Of a stretch of DNA of 64,000 nucleotides, positions 28,438-37,642 are shown one piece after another. How positions within the stretch are numbered: position 1 is the stretch's first letter; every line of letters begins with the position of its first letter. Where the stretch lies: NCBI RefSeq assembly GCF_900078315.1, contig NZ_FKBS01000029.1, positions 321,758 to 385,757 of the forward strand, written 5' to 3'. A model generated the notes under the pieces. The model ran no database searches. It was given only the letters and a program-made list of their open reading frames with translations, and was not told the origin of the DNA. Made by a program: the position numbers and the translations under genes. This DNA is from Bordetella ansorpii. Lineage in GTDB: Bacteria; Pseudomonadota; Gammaproteobacteria; Burkholderiales; Burkholderiaceae_B.

Positions 28438-30884
28438 GGTGAAACCTCCGGTCGTTGAGAAGCGAGGAAGGACGCTGCTGCCGGTGAGGACGGCAGCAGG
28501 TCGGCGGCCCAATCGAGGCCGCGATGGCGCAGCCAGGCACCGGCAAAGCCCGGTGTGCCTGCGTCCAGCAGCACCCGATCCATGTCGCGCTGGTCTTGCG
28601 GGGTGGATGCCCCCGCGAAGGCCAGCGTGGCTGGCCCCAGGTCGAGGTCGAACAGGCGGTTCCCGAGGCGCGATTGGTAGTAGTAGTCGCGCTTGGGCTG
28701 CGCGGTGGCGACGATTTCGATTTGCCGGCTGTTGAGGCCGAAGCCCTCGTAGATCGTGCGAATCTGCGGCTCGGCGGCCTGCGGATTGGGGAGAAAAACC
28801 CGACTGGCGCAGCTTTCGATCACCGCCGGGGCAATGCTCGAATCCTTGATGTCGGCCAGCGACTGGGTGGCGAAAATGACGCTGACGTTCTTTTTTCTGA
28901 GCGTCTTGAGCCACTGACGGATGCGGGCGGCAAACACCGGGTCATCAAGGAACAGCCAGGCTTCATCAAGGATCAGCAGCGTGGGCGCGCCGTCGAAGCG
29001 TTCATCGAAGCGGGCGAACAGGTAGCCCAGCACGGCCAGCACCGCCGCCTTGCTGTGCATCAGTTCTTCCATCTCGAAGCCTTGCACGTTGCCCGAACCC
29101 AGGCGGTCGGCATCGGCGTCCAGCAGCTTGCCGTGGGCACCGCCCAGCACATAGGGCGCGAGCGCCTGGCGCAGTGCGTTCGATTGCAGCAGCACCGACA
29201 GGCCCGTCAGCGTGCGCTGTTCGACAGGCGCACCGGCGAGGCTCCCGAGTGCCGACCAGATCGCGGCCTTCTCGTCCGGGCCGATGGTCACGCCTTCGTG
29301 CAGCAAGCGGCCTTCCACCCATTCGGCGGCCCAGGTGCGGTAGCCCTCCTGGTCGATGCGGGCCAATGGCTGAAACGCAATCGCCCCGTCATTAGCCAGG
29401 TCGTAATGCTCGCCGCCGAGACCCAGGATGGTGGCGCGCATCGAGCACCCCATGTCGAAGGCGAAGATGCGCGAGCCGGGATAGCGGCGGAACTGCATCG
29501 CCAGCGTGGCGAGCAAGACCGACTTGCCCATGCCGGTTGGCCCGGCGACCAGTGTGTGGCCCACGTCGCCAATGTGCGTCACCAGCCGGAACGGCGTCGC
29601 GCCATCGGTGCGCGTGACGATCAGCGGCGGGCCATCCAGATGCGCGTTCCTCTCCGGCCCCGCCCACACCGCTGACAGCGGCATCATGTGCGCCAGGTTC
29701 AGCGTCGAGACGATGGGCTGGCGCACGTTGGCGTAGGCATTGCCGGGAATGGATGACAGCCAGGCATCCACCGCATTCAAGGTCTCGGGGATGGTGACGA
29801 AGCCCCGGCCCTGAATGACGCGCTCCACCATGCGCAGCTTTTCGTCGGCCACGGCTGAATCGGTGTCAAGCACCGTCACGGTGGCTGTCAGGTAGCCGAA
29901 GGCAACTTGATCGCTGCCCAGCTCCTGCAAGGCGGCATCAGCATCGGCGGCCTTGTTGTTGGCATCGGTATCGACCAGCGGGCTTTCCTGCTGGAATATG
30001 GTTTCACGCAGTAGCGCGACGACGTTCTTGCGCTTGGCGAACCACTGGCGGCGCAGGCGGCGCAGTTCCTTTTCCGCCTCGGCCTTGTCCATGCACAGAA
30101 AGCGCGTGCTCCAGCGGTAGCCGAAGCCCAGGCGATTGAGGTCGTCCAGAATCCCCGGCCAGGTCGAGGTCGGAAAGCCCCGCACCGACACCACGCGCAG
30201 GTGCTGATCGCCCAGCATGGGTGCCAGACCACCGACCAGGGCGGAGTCGGCCAACAGTGCGTCGATATGGAACGGCACGTCGGGCACACCGACGAGATAG
30301 CGCCGCGTGGACACCGTCGTGTGCAGGAAAGTCAGTGTCTGGCTGTCATCCAGCCAGGCAATTTCCGGCATCACGCCGTCGAGCAGGTCGAACACGCGAT
30401 CTGTTTCTGCCACGAAGGCTTCAAGCCGACCCCGCCAGTCCACACCGTCGCCCGGCGCATTCTCATAGAGCATCTTGGCGGCGCGGGCGCGGGATTCTTC
30501 TGGTGGCAAGTAAGCCAGCGTGAGGTGATAGGCGCTCTCGTAGTGATGGCCGGATTCCTCGAAAGCCGCGCGGCGTTCTTCCTCCACCAGCCAGGACAAC
30601 GGCTCGGGAAACTCGGAACGTGGATAGCCCGCCGCTGCGCGGCGCTCGGCTTCGATGAACAAGGCCCAGCCAGATCCCAGGCGGCGCAACGCGTTGTTCA
30701 GCCGTGCCGACGTGGCGATCAGCTCGCCTTGCGTGGCGCTGTCCAGATCCGGCCCACGAAAGCGCGCCGTGCGCTGGAACGAGCCATCCTTGTTCAGCAC
30801 CACGCCCAGCCCGATCAGCCCGGCCCAGGGCAGCCAGTCGGCCAGCAGCGCGGGCCGCTGGCGGTATTCGGCAAGGTTCAGCAT
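28434..30884 (-). CDS. trbE: Conjugal transfer ATPase TrbE (VirB4-like)
   Basis: An 816-residue cytoplasmic/inner-membrane ATPase energising pilus assembly and transfer. Visible: the N-terminal CagE/TrbE/VirB domain (LADWLPWAGLIGLGVVLNKDGSF), Walker A GPTGMGKSVLL near residue 450, Walker B PTLLILDEAWLFLDDP near 645, and NVSVIFATQSLADIKDS. Intact and of family length. It lies 12 bases after trbD. Confidence 0.95.
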   Translation of the reverse strand: MLNLAEYRQRPALLADWLPWAGLIGLGVVLNKDGSFQRTARFRGPDLDSATQGELIATSARLNNALRRLGSGWALFIEAERRAAAGYPRSEFPEPLSWLVEEERRAAFEESGHHYESAYHLTLAYLPPEESRARAAKMLYENAPGDGVDWRGRLEAFVAETDRVFDLLDGVMPEIAWLDDSQTLTFLHTTVSTRRYLVGVPDVPFHIDALLADSALVGGLAPMLGDQHLRVVSVRGFPTSTWPGILDDLNRLGFGYRWSTRFLCMDKAEAEKELRRLRRQWFAKRKNVVALLRETIFQQESPLVDTDANNKAADADAALQELGSDQVAFGYLTATVTVLDTDSAVADEKLRMVERVIQGRGFVTIPETLNAVDAWLSSIPGNAYANVRQPIVSTLNLAHMMPLSAVWAGPERNAHLDGPPLIVTRTDGATPFRLVTHIGDVGHTLVAGPTGMGKSVLLATLAMQFRRYPGSRIFAFDMGCSMRATILGLGGEHYDLANDGAIAFQPLARIDQEGYRTWAAEWVEGRLLHEGVTIGPDEKAAIWSALGSLAGAPVEQRTLTGLSVLLQSNALRQALAPYVLGGAHGKLLDADADRLGSGNVQGFEMEELMHSKAAVLAVLGYLFARFDERFDGAPTLLILDEAWLFLDDPVFAARIRQWLKTLRKKNVSVIFATQSLADIKDSSIAPAVIESCASRVFLPNPQAAEPQIRTIYEGFGLNSRQIEIVATAQPKRDYYYQSRLGNRLFDLDLGPATLAFAGASTPQDQRDMDRVLLDAGTPGFAGAWLRHRGLDWAADLLPSSPAAASFLASQRPEVSP

Positions 30885-30896
30885 GTCGGCATCCCC

Positions 30897-31166
30897 CTAT
30901 GCGTCCAGCAGCGGCTTGTGCTTGATGTGCCGGGCGAAGACCTGCATGAACTGCGGATCGACGCGCGCGCCCCAAACCGCCAGCGAATGGCCGGCGATCC
31001 ACAGCACCACGCCGGGAATCCACAGTTGCAGGCCCAGCCCGACGGCGGCGGCCAGCGTACCGTTGGCTATCGCTACAGTGCGCGGCGCGCCGCCGAGCAG
31101 AATCGGCTCGGTCAGCGAGCGATGCAGCGGCACTTCAAAGCCCGGAAGATCAGTGGCCATGCTCAT
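30897..31166 (-). CDS. trbD: Conjugal transfer protein TrbD (VirB3-like)
   Basis: An 89-residue inner-membrane protein with two adjacent hydrophobic segments (VAIANGTLAAAVGLGLQLWIPGVVLWIAG) after the motif FEVPLHRSLTEPILLGGAPR, typical of TrbD. It assists pilus assembly together with TrbE. The start overlaps the trbC stop by 4 bases; there is a second methionine two codons on. Confidence 0.95.
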   Translation of the reverse strand: MSMATDLPGFEVPLHRSLTEPILLGGAPRTVAIANGTLAAAVGLGLQLWIPGVVLWIAGHSLAVWGARVDPQFMQVFARHIKHKPLLDA

Positions 31167-31549
31167 ACGACGGCTCCGCCGGAGAAGCTGAAGAACGACA
31201 GAAAGAAGCTCGAAGCCGCGAAGGCGATGGACAGGCCGAAGACGATCTGGATCAGCTTGCGGAAGCCACCGCTGGTATCACCGAAGGCCAGCGCCAGGCC
31301 CGTCGCAATAATGATGATCACCGCGACGATGCGCGCCACCGGCCCCTGGATGGATTCGAGGATGGATTGCAGCGGGCCTTCCCACGGCATTGAGGAACCG
31401 GCGGCCTGGGCCGTACCGGCCAGGAACGGCAGCAGCGCGGCCAGCAGCAGCCCTTGCCCCGCAGGGCGGGCCAGGCTGCGCAGCCGTGCCAGGCTGGACA
31501 GGCGAGAAAGCGGGTTTACAGAAAGATGGAAAGCATCAACGTGCGTCAT
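31163..31549 (-). CDS. trbC: Conjugal transfer prepilin TrbC (VirB2-like)
   Basis: A 128-residue major pilin precursor. A basic leader of about 45 residues ends in a signal cleavage region near LAGTAQAAGSS; the mature part holds two helices (GPVARIVAVIIIIATGLALAFG and LIQIVFGLSIAFAASSFF) separated by a short basic loop. RP4 TrbC is cyclised; the C-terminal FSGGAVV end could be trimmed likewise. It overlaps both trbB and trbD by 4 bases. Confidence 0.9.
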   Translation of the reverse strand: MTHVDAFHLSVNPLSRLSSLARLRSLARPAGQGLLLAALLPFLAGTAQAAGSSMPWEGPLQSILESIQGPVARIVAVIIIIATGLALAFGDTSGGFRKLIQIVFGLSIAFAASSFFLSFFSFSGGAVV

Positions 31550-32595
31550 GGCAGTTCTCCAGAGGATTGGTCGAGGGACTGGGAAGGAACAGGCGGCAGC
31601 TCGGGAAACGACGTTCCCAGCGCATCCGCCAGGCGGTAGCCCGCGCCGTCGAAACCGACGACACGGGAAATGGTTTCGACGTGGCGCTTGCGGCCACGGC
31701 CTGCGATGTGGATGACGACGTTGACCGCCTCGGCGATCAGGGCGCGGGGCGGATTCACCGCCACTTCGAGGATCAGTTGCTCCAGGCGCAGCAGCGCGCC
31801 CAACGCGGAGCCGGCATGGAGGGTGGCGATGCCACCGGGGTGGCCGGTGCCCCAGACCTTCACCAGATCCAGCGCTTCGCCGCCGCGCACTTCGCCGACG
31901 ATCACGCGATCCGGGCGCAGCCGCATCGTTGCGCGCACCAGTTCCTGCATCGACACCACGCCTGCGCGGGTGCGCAATGGCACATGGTCACGGGCCGCGC
32001 ATTGCAGTTCGATGGTGTCTTCGAGCACCAGCACGCGGTCGCCGGTGGCGGCGATCTCGGCCAGCAAGGCATTGGCCAGCGTGGTTTTGCCGGTGCTGGT
32101 GCCTCCGGCGATCAGGATGTTGTGCCGCTCGCGCACGGCATGACGCAGAAACTCGGCCTGCCCAGCGGTCAGGATGCCATCGGCCACATAGCGATCTAGA
32201 CCGATGATGCTCACGGCCCGCTTGCGCAGCGCAAAGGCCGGGCCGGGTGCGGCGGGCGGCAGGATGCCCTCGAAGCGCTCGCCGGTCTCCGGCAGTTCGG
32301 CAGTCAAGAGCGGCTGACCGCGATGCACCTCCGCACCGACATGGGCAGCGACCAGGCGGATGATGCGTTCGCCATTGGCCTCGGGCAGTTCGACGCCGAG
32401 CGGTGCACGTCCAGAAGACAGCCGATCCACCCACAATGTCCGGTCGGGGTTAAGCATCACTTCCACCACGTCCGGGTCTTCCAGCGCTGCGGCGATCACC
32501 GGCCCCATCGCCGTGCGCAGCATCTGGATGCGGCGATCCAGCGAAGTCGCGGCCGACGAACGCGGTTCGGGCGGCATCTGCGGAACGGCGCTCAT
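31546..32595 (-). CDS. trbB: Conjugal transfer ATPase TrbB (VirB11-like)
   Basis: A 349-residue hexameric secretion ATPase. The N-terminal domain includes DPDVVEVMLNPDRTLWVDR; Walker A is AGGTSTGKTTLANALL near residue 165; the Asp box RVLVLEDTIELQC and the RMRPDRVIVGEVRGGEALDL-type Walker B/His box (LRPDRVIVGEVRGGEALDL here) are all intact. It overlaps the CopG-like gene upstream and trbC downstream by 4 bases each. Confidence 0.95.
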   Translation of the reverse strand: MSAVPQMPPEPRSSAATSLDRRIQMLRTAMGPVIAAALEDPDVVEVMLNPDRTLWVDRLSSGRAPLGVELPEANGERIIRLVAAHVGAEVHRGQPLLTAELPETGERFEGILPPAAPGPAFALRKRAVSIIGLDRYVADGILTAGQAEFLRHAVRERHNILIAGGTSTGKTTLANALLAEIAATGDRVLVLEDTIELQCAARDHVPLRTRAGVVSMQELVRATMRLRPDRVIVGEVRGGEALDLVKVWGTGHPGGIATLHAGSALGALLRLEQLILEVAVNPPRALIAEAVNVVIHIAGRGRKRHVETISRVVGFDGAGYRLADALGTSFPELPPVPSQSLDQSSGELP

Positions 32596-33068
32596 GAGGC
32601 ACGCTCCGCAGCACGTTCATGGGCTTCGGTCAGCACCGCCGCGTCGTCCATCCGCATGGGGTCTGGATGCAGTTCTTCCACCACGTCCCGCACCAGGCTG
32701 CGGCCACGCAGCAGGTGGCGGCCCAACTGTTCGACGAACTGCTCGAAGCGCGCCTTGCCCTGGGCGCGAGCTGCATCCTGATGGGCTTCGGGCACCGGCG
32801 TGCTGACGGTCAGGTAGTAGCGGATGAACAGCGCCAGCGTTTCGATCAGGATGTTCTGGTCGCGCTCCAGGCGCTCGGCCTGCCGCGACAGACGATCCAG
32901 TCGTTTGGCGATGGCGGCCTCGCGCTGGTCGCCCGCATCAGGCGACAGCCAGGACGCCAAAGCAGCGGCGACGATGCTGGACTTCGAGACGCCTTTCTTC
33001 GCGGCCAGCTCGTCCAGGCTTTTGGCGTGCTCGTGCTGGATGAACAGGTTCAATCGGTATTGGCTCAT
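32592..33068 (-). CDS. CopG-family ribbon-helix-helix protein between traG and trbB
   Basis: A 158-residue protein whose first 45 residues (SQYRLNLFIQHEHAKSLDEL, then KKGVSKSSIVAAALASWL) form a ribbon-helix-helix DNA-binding unit; the rest is helical with a coiled-coil-like stretch (KRLDRLSRQAERLERDQNIL). In Tn4371-type elements a gene of this kind sits at this place. It may regulate the trb operon; no target is visible. Overlaps traG and trbB by 4 bases. Confidence 0.85.
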   Translation of the reverse strand: MSQYRLNLFIQHEHAKSLDELAAKKGVSKSSIVAAALASWLSPDAGDQREAAIAKRLDRLSRQAERLERDQNILIETLALFIRYYLTVSTPVPEAHQDAARAQGKARFEQFVEQLGRHLLRGRSLVRDVVEELHPDPMRMDDAAVLTEAHERAAERAS

Positions 33069-35071
33069 AGGTCGATTCCGTCGTTGGGGTTCAGCGATGC
33101 CAGCCGCGCCGTGCGTTGCACGGCGGGGTCGAGCTGGCTGGGAAGCACCGGGGGCATGTCGTCGTCATCGAGCAGCGACAGGTCGCTGGTCGTGGCATCC
33201 ATCTCGGGGGCGTAGGCGATGGCTTCGGACAGTTCGGGCTGGCGGCGTGGGCCGCCGTCGTCGGTCGAACCCAAGGCCTCCAGGTCATCGGCGGATGCCG
33301 TGGCCAGTGCCGCAGGAACCGCAGGTATTGCCCGGCCGCTCCAGTCGTCAGTTCGTGCTGGCGGCACATCGGCATAGCGGCCAGCCGTCACCGCAGGCGG
33401 CGGCAACACCCGTTGCTTGAAATTGGCGTCGGCGAAGTAGCGCAGCTTCTTCGCCTTGATCGGCGGCAGGCTGGACACCATCACCACCGCTTCGTCTGGC
33501 GGAAGCTGCATCACTTCGCCGGGCGTCAGCAGTGGCCGCGCGGTTTCCTGGCGCGACACCATAAGGTGCCCGAGCCACGGTGCAAGCCGGTGGCCTGCGT
33601 AGTTGCGCTGGGCGCGCAACTCAGTGGCCGTGCCCAAGGTTTCGGAAATGCGTTTGGCCGTGCGTTCGTCGTTGGTGGCGAAGGTCACACGCACATGGCA
33701 GTTGTCCAGAATCGAATGGTTCTGGCCGTAGGCTTTGTCGATCTGGTTGAGCGACTGCGCGATCAGAAAGCTGCGGATGCCGTAGCCCGCCATGAACGCC
33801 AGCGCCGTCTCGAAGAAGTCCAGGCGGCCCAGCGCCGGGAACTCATCGAGCATCAACAGCAGCTTATGGCGGCGTTCGATGCCATCACTGCCATCCAGCG
33901 ATTCGGTGAGCCGCCGGCCGATCTGGTTGAGGATCAGGCGGATGAGCGGTTTGGTGCGCGAAATGTCGGAAGGCGGCACCACCAGATAGAGCGATACCGG
34001 GTGCTTGGCGGAAATCAGGTCAGCGATGCGCCAGTCGCAGCGCGACGTGACTTCGGCCACGGTCGGATCGCGGTACAGGCCGAGGAAGGACATGGCCGTG
34101 GACAGCACGCCCGAGCGCTCGTTGTCCGACTTGTTGAGCACTTCGCGCGCGGCCGAAGCGACAACCGGATGCTGCGCATCTCCAAGATGCCGCGTAGTCA
34201 TCATCCGGTGCAGCGTCAGCTCGAACGGGCTGGCCGGATCGCTGAGAAAGTTGGCGACGCCGCGCAGCGTCTTGTCTTCGCCCGCGTACAGCACATGCAG
34301 GATTGCCCCGACCAGCAGCGCGTGACTGGTTTTCTCCCAATGGTTGCGCTTCTCCAGCGCACCTTCGGGATCGACCAGGATGTCGGCGATGTTCTGCACG
34401 TCGCGCACTTCATGCGCGCCGCGCCTTACCTCCAGCAGCGGGTTGTAGGCCGCCGAACTGGCATCGGTCGGGTTGAACAGCAGGCAGTGGCTGAATCGGC
34501 TGCGCCAGCCAGCGGTGATCTGCCAGTTCTCGCCCTTGATGTCGTGGATGACGGCGGATGCCGGCCAGGACAGCAGCGTCGGCACCACCAGGCCCACGCC
34601 CTTGCCCGAGCGCGTGGGCGCAAAGGTCAGGACGTGTTCCGGCCCTTCGTGCCGCAGGTAGTGGCCGTCATGCTGACCGAGAAAGACGCCGGCAGGCTGC
34701 GTCAGCCCGGCCTTGCGAATGTCGGCAGCATCGGCCCAGCGTGCAGAGCCGTAGGTCGTCACTTTGCGCGCCTGGCGCGAGCGCCACACCGACACGGCGA
34801 TGGCGACCGCTACGGCCAGCAAACCGCTGCCCGCCGCGATCATGCCGCCAGTGTCGAAGATCTGCGGCGCATAGGCGTCGAAGAAGAACCACCACTCGAA
34901 CAGCTTCCATGGGTAATAGACCGGGGTACCGTGAAAGTCGAACCAGGGCGAGCCCAGGCGTAGCTGATAGCCCAATGCGGCGGCTGTCCATTGCGTGGCA
35001 CCCCACACACCAGCGATCACGATGCCGAAGACGGCGGCGATCTGCCCGAACAACACACCTTGAGCCTGCAT
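33065..35071 (-). CDS. traG: Conjugal transfer coupling protein TraG (VirD4-like)
   Basis: A 668-residue inner-membrane ATPase linking the relaxosome to the secretion channel. Two N-terminal membrane segments are followed by Walker A FAPTRSGKGVGLVVPTLLSW near residue 155 and Walker B LLLMLDEFPALGRLDFFETAL near 415. ATG 35071 was chosen since GGAGG stands seven bases upstream; a start at 35122 would add 17 residues. It is the first gene of the trb operon. No relaxase is in the window. Confidence 0.95.
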   Translation of the reverse strand: MQAQGVLFGQIAAVFGIVIAGVWGATQWTAAALGYQLRLGSPWFDFHGTPVYYPWKLFEWWFFFDAYAPQIFDTGGMIAAGSGLLAVAVAIAVSVWRSRQARKVTTYGSARWADAADIRKAGLTQPAGVFLGQHDGHYLRHEGPEHVLTFAPTRSGKGVGLVVPTLLSWPASAVIHDIKGENWQITAGWRSRFSHCLLFNPTDASSAAYNPLLEVRRGAHEVRDVQNIADILVDPEGALEKRNHWEKTSHALLVGAILHVLYAGEDKTLRGVANFLSDPASPFELTLHRMMTTRHLGDAQHPVVASAAREVLNKSDNERSGVLSTAMSFLGLYRDPTVAEVTSRCDWRIADLISAKHPVSLYLVVPPSDISRTKPLIRLILNQIGRRLTESLDGSDGIERRHKLLLMLDEFPALGRLDFFETALAFMAGYGIRSFLIAQSLNQIDKAYGQNHSILDNCHVRVTFATNDERTAKRISETLGTATELRAQRNYAGHRLAPWLGHLMVSRQETARPLLTPGEVMQLPPDEAVVMVSSLPPIKAKKLRYFADANFKQRVLPPPAVTAGRYADVPPARTDDWSGRAIPAVPAALATASADDLEALGSTDDGGPRRQPELSEAIAYAPEMDATTSDLSLLDDDDMPPVLPSQLDPAVQRTARLASLNPNDGIDL

Positions 35072-35230
35072 ACCCTGGCCTCCGATTTCTCCTGCGCTGA
35101 TTCCCCGTGGAGAACGCGGCACAAAGGCGTGCCGCAGGCGTCAGGATCGGTGCCGGTTCAGTGCCGGTCAAAGACTGTTATCGGCAGCAAGGTGATGCAA
35201 AAAGCATGGTTTCATGCAGGGACAAAGCCA
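35072..35230 (-). promoter_or_regulatory. Presumed promoter region of the traG-trb operon
   Basis: About 160 bases between a strong terminator and traG hold no ORF I trust. Since the LysR-lipoprotein operon is terminated just upstream, the promoter of the 13-gene transfer operon should lie here. I do not see clear -35/-10 boxes. A repeated GTGCCG/GCCGGT pattern (GTGCCGCAGG, GGTGCCGGTTCAGTGCCGGT) near 35128-35168 could be an operator. Confidence 0.35.
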
Positions 35231-35265
35231 ATAAAAACGCCGCAGGCATGAGCGCGCTGCGGCGT
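35231..35265 (-). terminator. Rho-independent terminator between the lipoprotein gene and traG
   Basis: On the minus strand ACGCCGCAG, an 11-base loop, CTGCGGCGT and then TTTTTAT form a classic terminator. It lies 42 bases after the lipoprotein stop, so the LysR-lipoprotein unit should end before traG. Confidence 0.85.
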
Positions 35266-35306
35266 ATCGAGAAAGAAAAACAGGATATGCGGAAAGCCGC
35301 CAACGG

Positions 35307-35579
35307 TCAGAACTTCGGCGGTGTTTCCGATGGCGTGTAAGGCACCTTGCCGTCGCCGAAGAAGCGCTTGTTCGTCGCCTCCGCTACCCGGTTGCAGAGT
35401 ACGTCGCCCATCGTCGGGCGCTCGGTTTTGCATTGGCGGCGCAGTTCCTTCAGGCGTGCCGGATCGGCGGCCAGTTCTTCGACGGTTGGCACATTGGCTT
35501 CCTGCTTCGGCTGCTCCGACGGGCCGCAGGCTGCCAGTGCAGTAACCAACAAGAACGGGGTAATCAGCTTCATGGTCAT
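35307..35579 (-). CDS. Small lipoprotein, EexN/TrbK-like (second copy)
   Basis: A 90-residue protein with lipoprotein signal (MTMKLITPFLLVTALAAC) and a mature part EELAADPARLKELRRQCKTERP...CNRVAEATNKRFFGDG. It is a paralogue of the trbK-position protein and fits the EexN family of entry-exclusion lipoproteins. The start overlaps the LysR stop by 4 bases, so it is made together with that regulator. Its tail KRFFGDGKVPYTPS is strikingly like the TrbJ C-terminus. Confidence 0.8.
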   Translation of the reverse strand: MTMKLITPFLLVTALAACGPSEQPKQEANVPTVEELAADPARLKELRRQCKTERPTMGDVLCNRVAEATNKRFFGDGKVPYTPSETPPKF

Positions 35580-36520
35580 GGCTCGACTTCCTCTTGGGGG
35601 TCGGGTTCGAAGGGGTGCACGGCTCCGCCGCCTTCCGGTGATTCGAGTACCAGTACTCGTTCGATAAAGCGCAACAGCACATCGGAGGATTCACCTACTC
35701 GATGTAGTACATAGGTCGTGAGCAAAGGAGAACGCCCCGTTAACGCTCGTGCAATCACACCAGATTCACGGCGAGCCGCAATGTGCGGCGCTCCAGTAAT
35801 TCCCAGAGCAAAGCCTGCTGATACCAGCGCCATCATCAAGTCGTAAGACGCCACACGCTCAGCAATCATCGGCTCCATGTCTGAGCAGCGCAGTACACGC
35901 TCAATCTGGCGGGCATGTCCTTCACACACATTCGGATCGCAGAGCACCAGCGGATAGCGCAGCACTTCTTCCAATGGGATACGCTTGTGTCTCAGCAGCG
36001 GGTGCCGTGCAGGCACTGCCACCATCAACGGATCACTCCACGCCGCCTCAGCCACGAGTCCATCACCAACGTCATCGGACTGCGCAAAGCCCACGTCGTA
36101 CAGATCGTCGTGCAGTCCCTTGATCTGCTGCGACAGCGGCACCTCGAACAGCCGAATCTCGACCTCGGGCTCCTCCTGCCGACACAGCGCCAGCAAGGAC
36201 GGCAGACGTGACGGCATGATGCCGTCGGACAGTGCAATGCGTAGCTGGCTATGAAAACCATTGGTAGCTGCCTTCACGCTGTCTCGCGCCTGCTGCAAGG
36301 CGGTGACAACACGCGGCACATGCTCCAGAAACAGTTTGCCAGCACGAGTCAGCCGCGTGCTGCGGCTAGTGCGGACGAACAACTGCTCACCCAGATCTTC
36401 CTCCAGTTCCTTGATGGTGCGCGACAGCGGCGACTGTTCAATATGCAGTCGCTCGGCAGCACGGGCAAAGTGCAGTTCTTCGGCAACCGCCAGGAAGCAG
36501 CGCAGGTGTCGAAACTCCAT
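35576..36520 (-). CDS. LysR-family regulator coupled to the lipoprotein gene
   Basis: A 314-residue LysR regulator: N-terminal winged helix (MEFRHLRCFLAVAEELHFARAA, then RTIKELEEDLGEQLFVRTSR) and a C-terminal effector domain of the LysR substrate-binding type. In Tn4371-like elements a LysR gene sits beside the transfer genes; this one may fill that role. Its start codon lies 37 bases downstream of the AcuI-like gene's stop, also on the minus strand. A close paralogue is at 46503-47393. Confidence 0.85.
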   Translation of the reverse strand: MEFRHLRCFLAVAEELHFARAAERLHIEQSPLSRTIKELEEDLGEQLFVRTSRSTRLTRAGKLFLEHVPRVVTALQQARDSVKAATNGFHSQLRIALSDGIMPSRLPSLLALCRQEEPEVEIRLFEVPLSQQIKGLHDDLYDVGFAQSDDVGDGLVAEAAWSDPLMVAVPARHPLLRHKRIPLEEVLRYPLVLCDPNVCEGHARQIERVLRCSDMEPMIAERVASYDLMMALVSAGFALGITGAPHIAARRESGVIARALTGRSPLLTTYVLHRVGESSDVLLRFIERVLVLESPEGGGAVHPFEPDPQEEVEP

Positions 36521-36557
36521 ATTGTTCCTCTCTATTCGCTGGTTTATGCAGCGCTGC

Positions 36558-37544
36558 TCAGCGATTCACATCCACCACCAGACGTCCACGCACCTTGCCG
36601 GCGAGCAGATCCTCGGAGGCAGCGATGGCCTCGCCTAATCCAATTTCCTGAGTAATCGCATCGAGTTGGACGAGATCCAGATCTTTGACCAGTCGTGACC
36701 AGGCCTGGATGCGGTCGGCTTTCGGACGCGTCACGCTGTTGATCCCGAGCAGGCTGACGCCGCGTAGGATGAAGGGTGCTACTGTGGCCGGCAGATCCAT
36801 GCCTTGGGCCAGGCCGCAAGCAGCCACGGCACCATCGGCGCGCAGACCAGCGCAGACGTTGGCCAGCGTGTGACTGCCGACTGAGTCGATTGCTGCTGCC
36901 CAGCGCTCGGCCTGCAGCGGCTTGCTGGGTTGCGAGAGGGTGGCGCGGTCGATGATGGTCTCTGCGCCCAAGGCTCGCAGATAGTCGGATTCCTGTGGCC
37001 GCCCCGTGGAGGCGACGACGTGATAGCCAAGGCGAGCCAGCAAAGCAATGGCGAAACTGCCGACGCCGCCGTTGGCACCAGTAACCAGCACCTCGCCGTG
37101 TTCCGGACGCAGGCCGTGACGCTCAAGCGCAAGCACGCACAGCATCGCGGTATAGCCGGCCGTACCGATGGCCATCGCCTGGCGTGCGTCCAATCCGTGC
37201 GGCAGCGGGATCAACCATTCGCCTTGCAGCCGGGCGCGTTGAGCCAAGCCGCCCCAGTGCTTTTCGCCCACGCCCCAGCCATTGAGTAACACTGCATCGC
37301 CGGTACTGAAATCGGGGTCGTCGCTGTGCAGCACGGTACCAGCCAGATCTATGCCTGGCACCATCGGGAAATGACGAACCACGGCTCCGCCCTGGCCGGT
37401 GATGGCAAGAGCATCCTTGTAGTTGAGCGTGCTCCATTGCACTTCTACCGTTACGTTGCCTAAGGGCAATACGGCCCCGTCCAGCGTACTCAAGTTGGCG
37501 TGGTAACCGGAATCGTCTTTATCAATGAGGATGGCGTTGAACAT
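36558..37544 (-). CDS. AcuI/YhdH-family NADPH oxidoreductase (acrylyl-CoA reductase-like)
   Basis: A 328-residue zinc-free medium-chain reductase. Family features: MFNAILIDKDDSGYHANLSTLD start, VQWSTLNYKDALAITGQG, the VPGIDLAGTV segment and the cofactor loop VTGANGGVGSFAIALLARLGY. The group reduces acrylyl-CoA and other alpha,beta-unsaturated carbonyls. It is divergent from the aldehyde dehydrogenase gene across a 164-base region and heads toward the LysR gene. An electrophile-removal role fits the neighbours but is inferred. Confidence 0.85.
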   Translation of the reverse strand: MFNAILIDKDDSGYHANLSTLDGAVLPLGNVTVEVQWSTLNYKDALAITGQGGAVVRHFPMVPGIDLAGTVLHSDDPDFSTGDAVLLNGWGVGEKHWGGLAQRARLQGEWLIPLPHGLDARQAMAIGTAGYTAMLCVLALERHGLRPEHGEVLVTGANGGVGSFAIALLARLGYHVVASTGRPQESDYLRALGAETIIDRATLSQPSKPLQAERWAAAIDSVGSHTLANVCAGLRADGAVAACGLAQGMDLPATVAPFILRGVSLLGINSVTRPKADRIQAWSRLVKDLDLVQLDAITQEIGLGEAIAASEDLLAGKVRGRLVVDVNR

Positions 37545-37642
37545 ATGTAGCTCCTTATCGGATGGGAAATCGGATTAGCGGGGCAAGACTGCGAGCTCAG
37601 TTGTGCACGCTGCACGGCACATGGAATCCATCAATTTAGATA

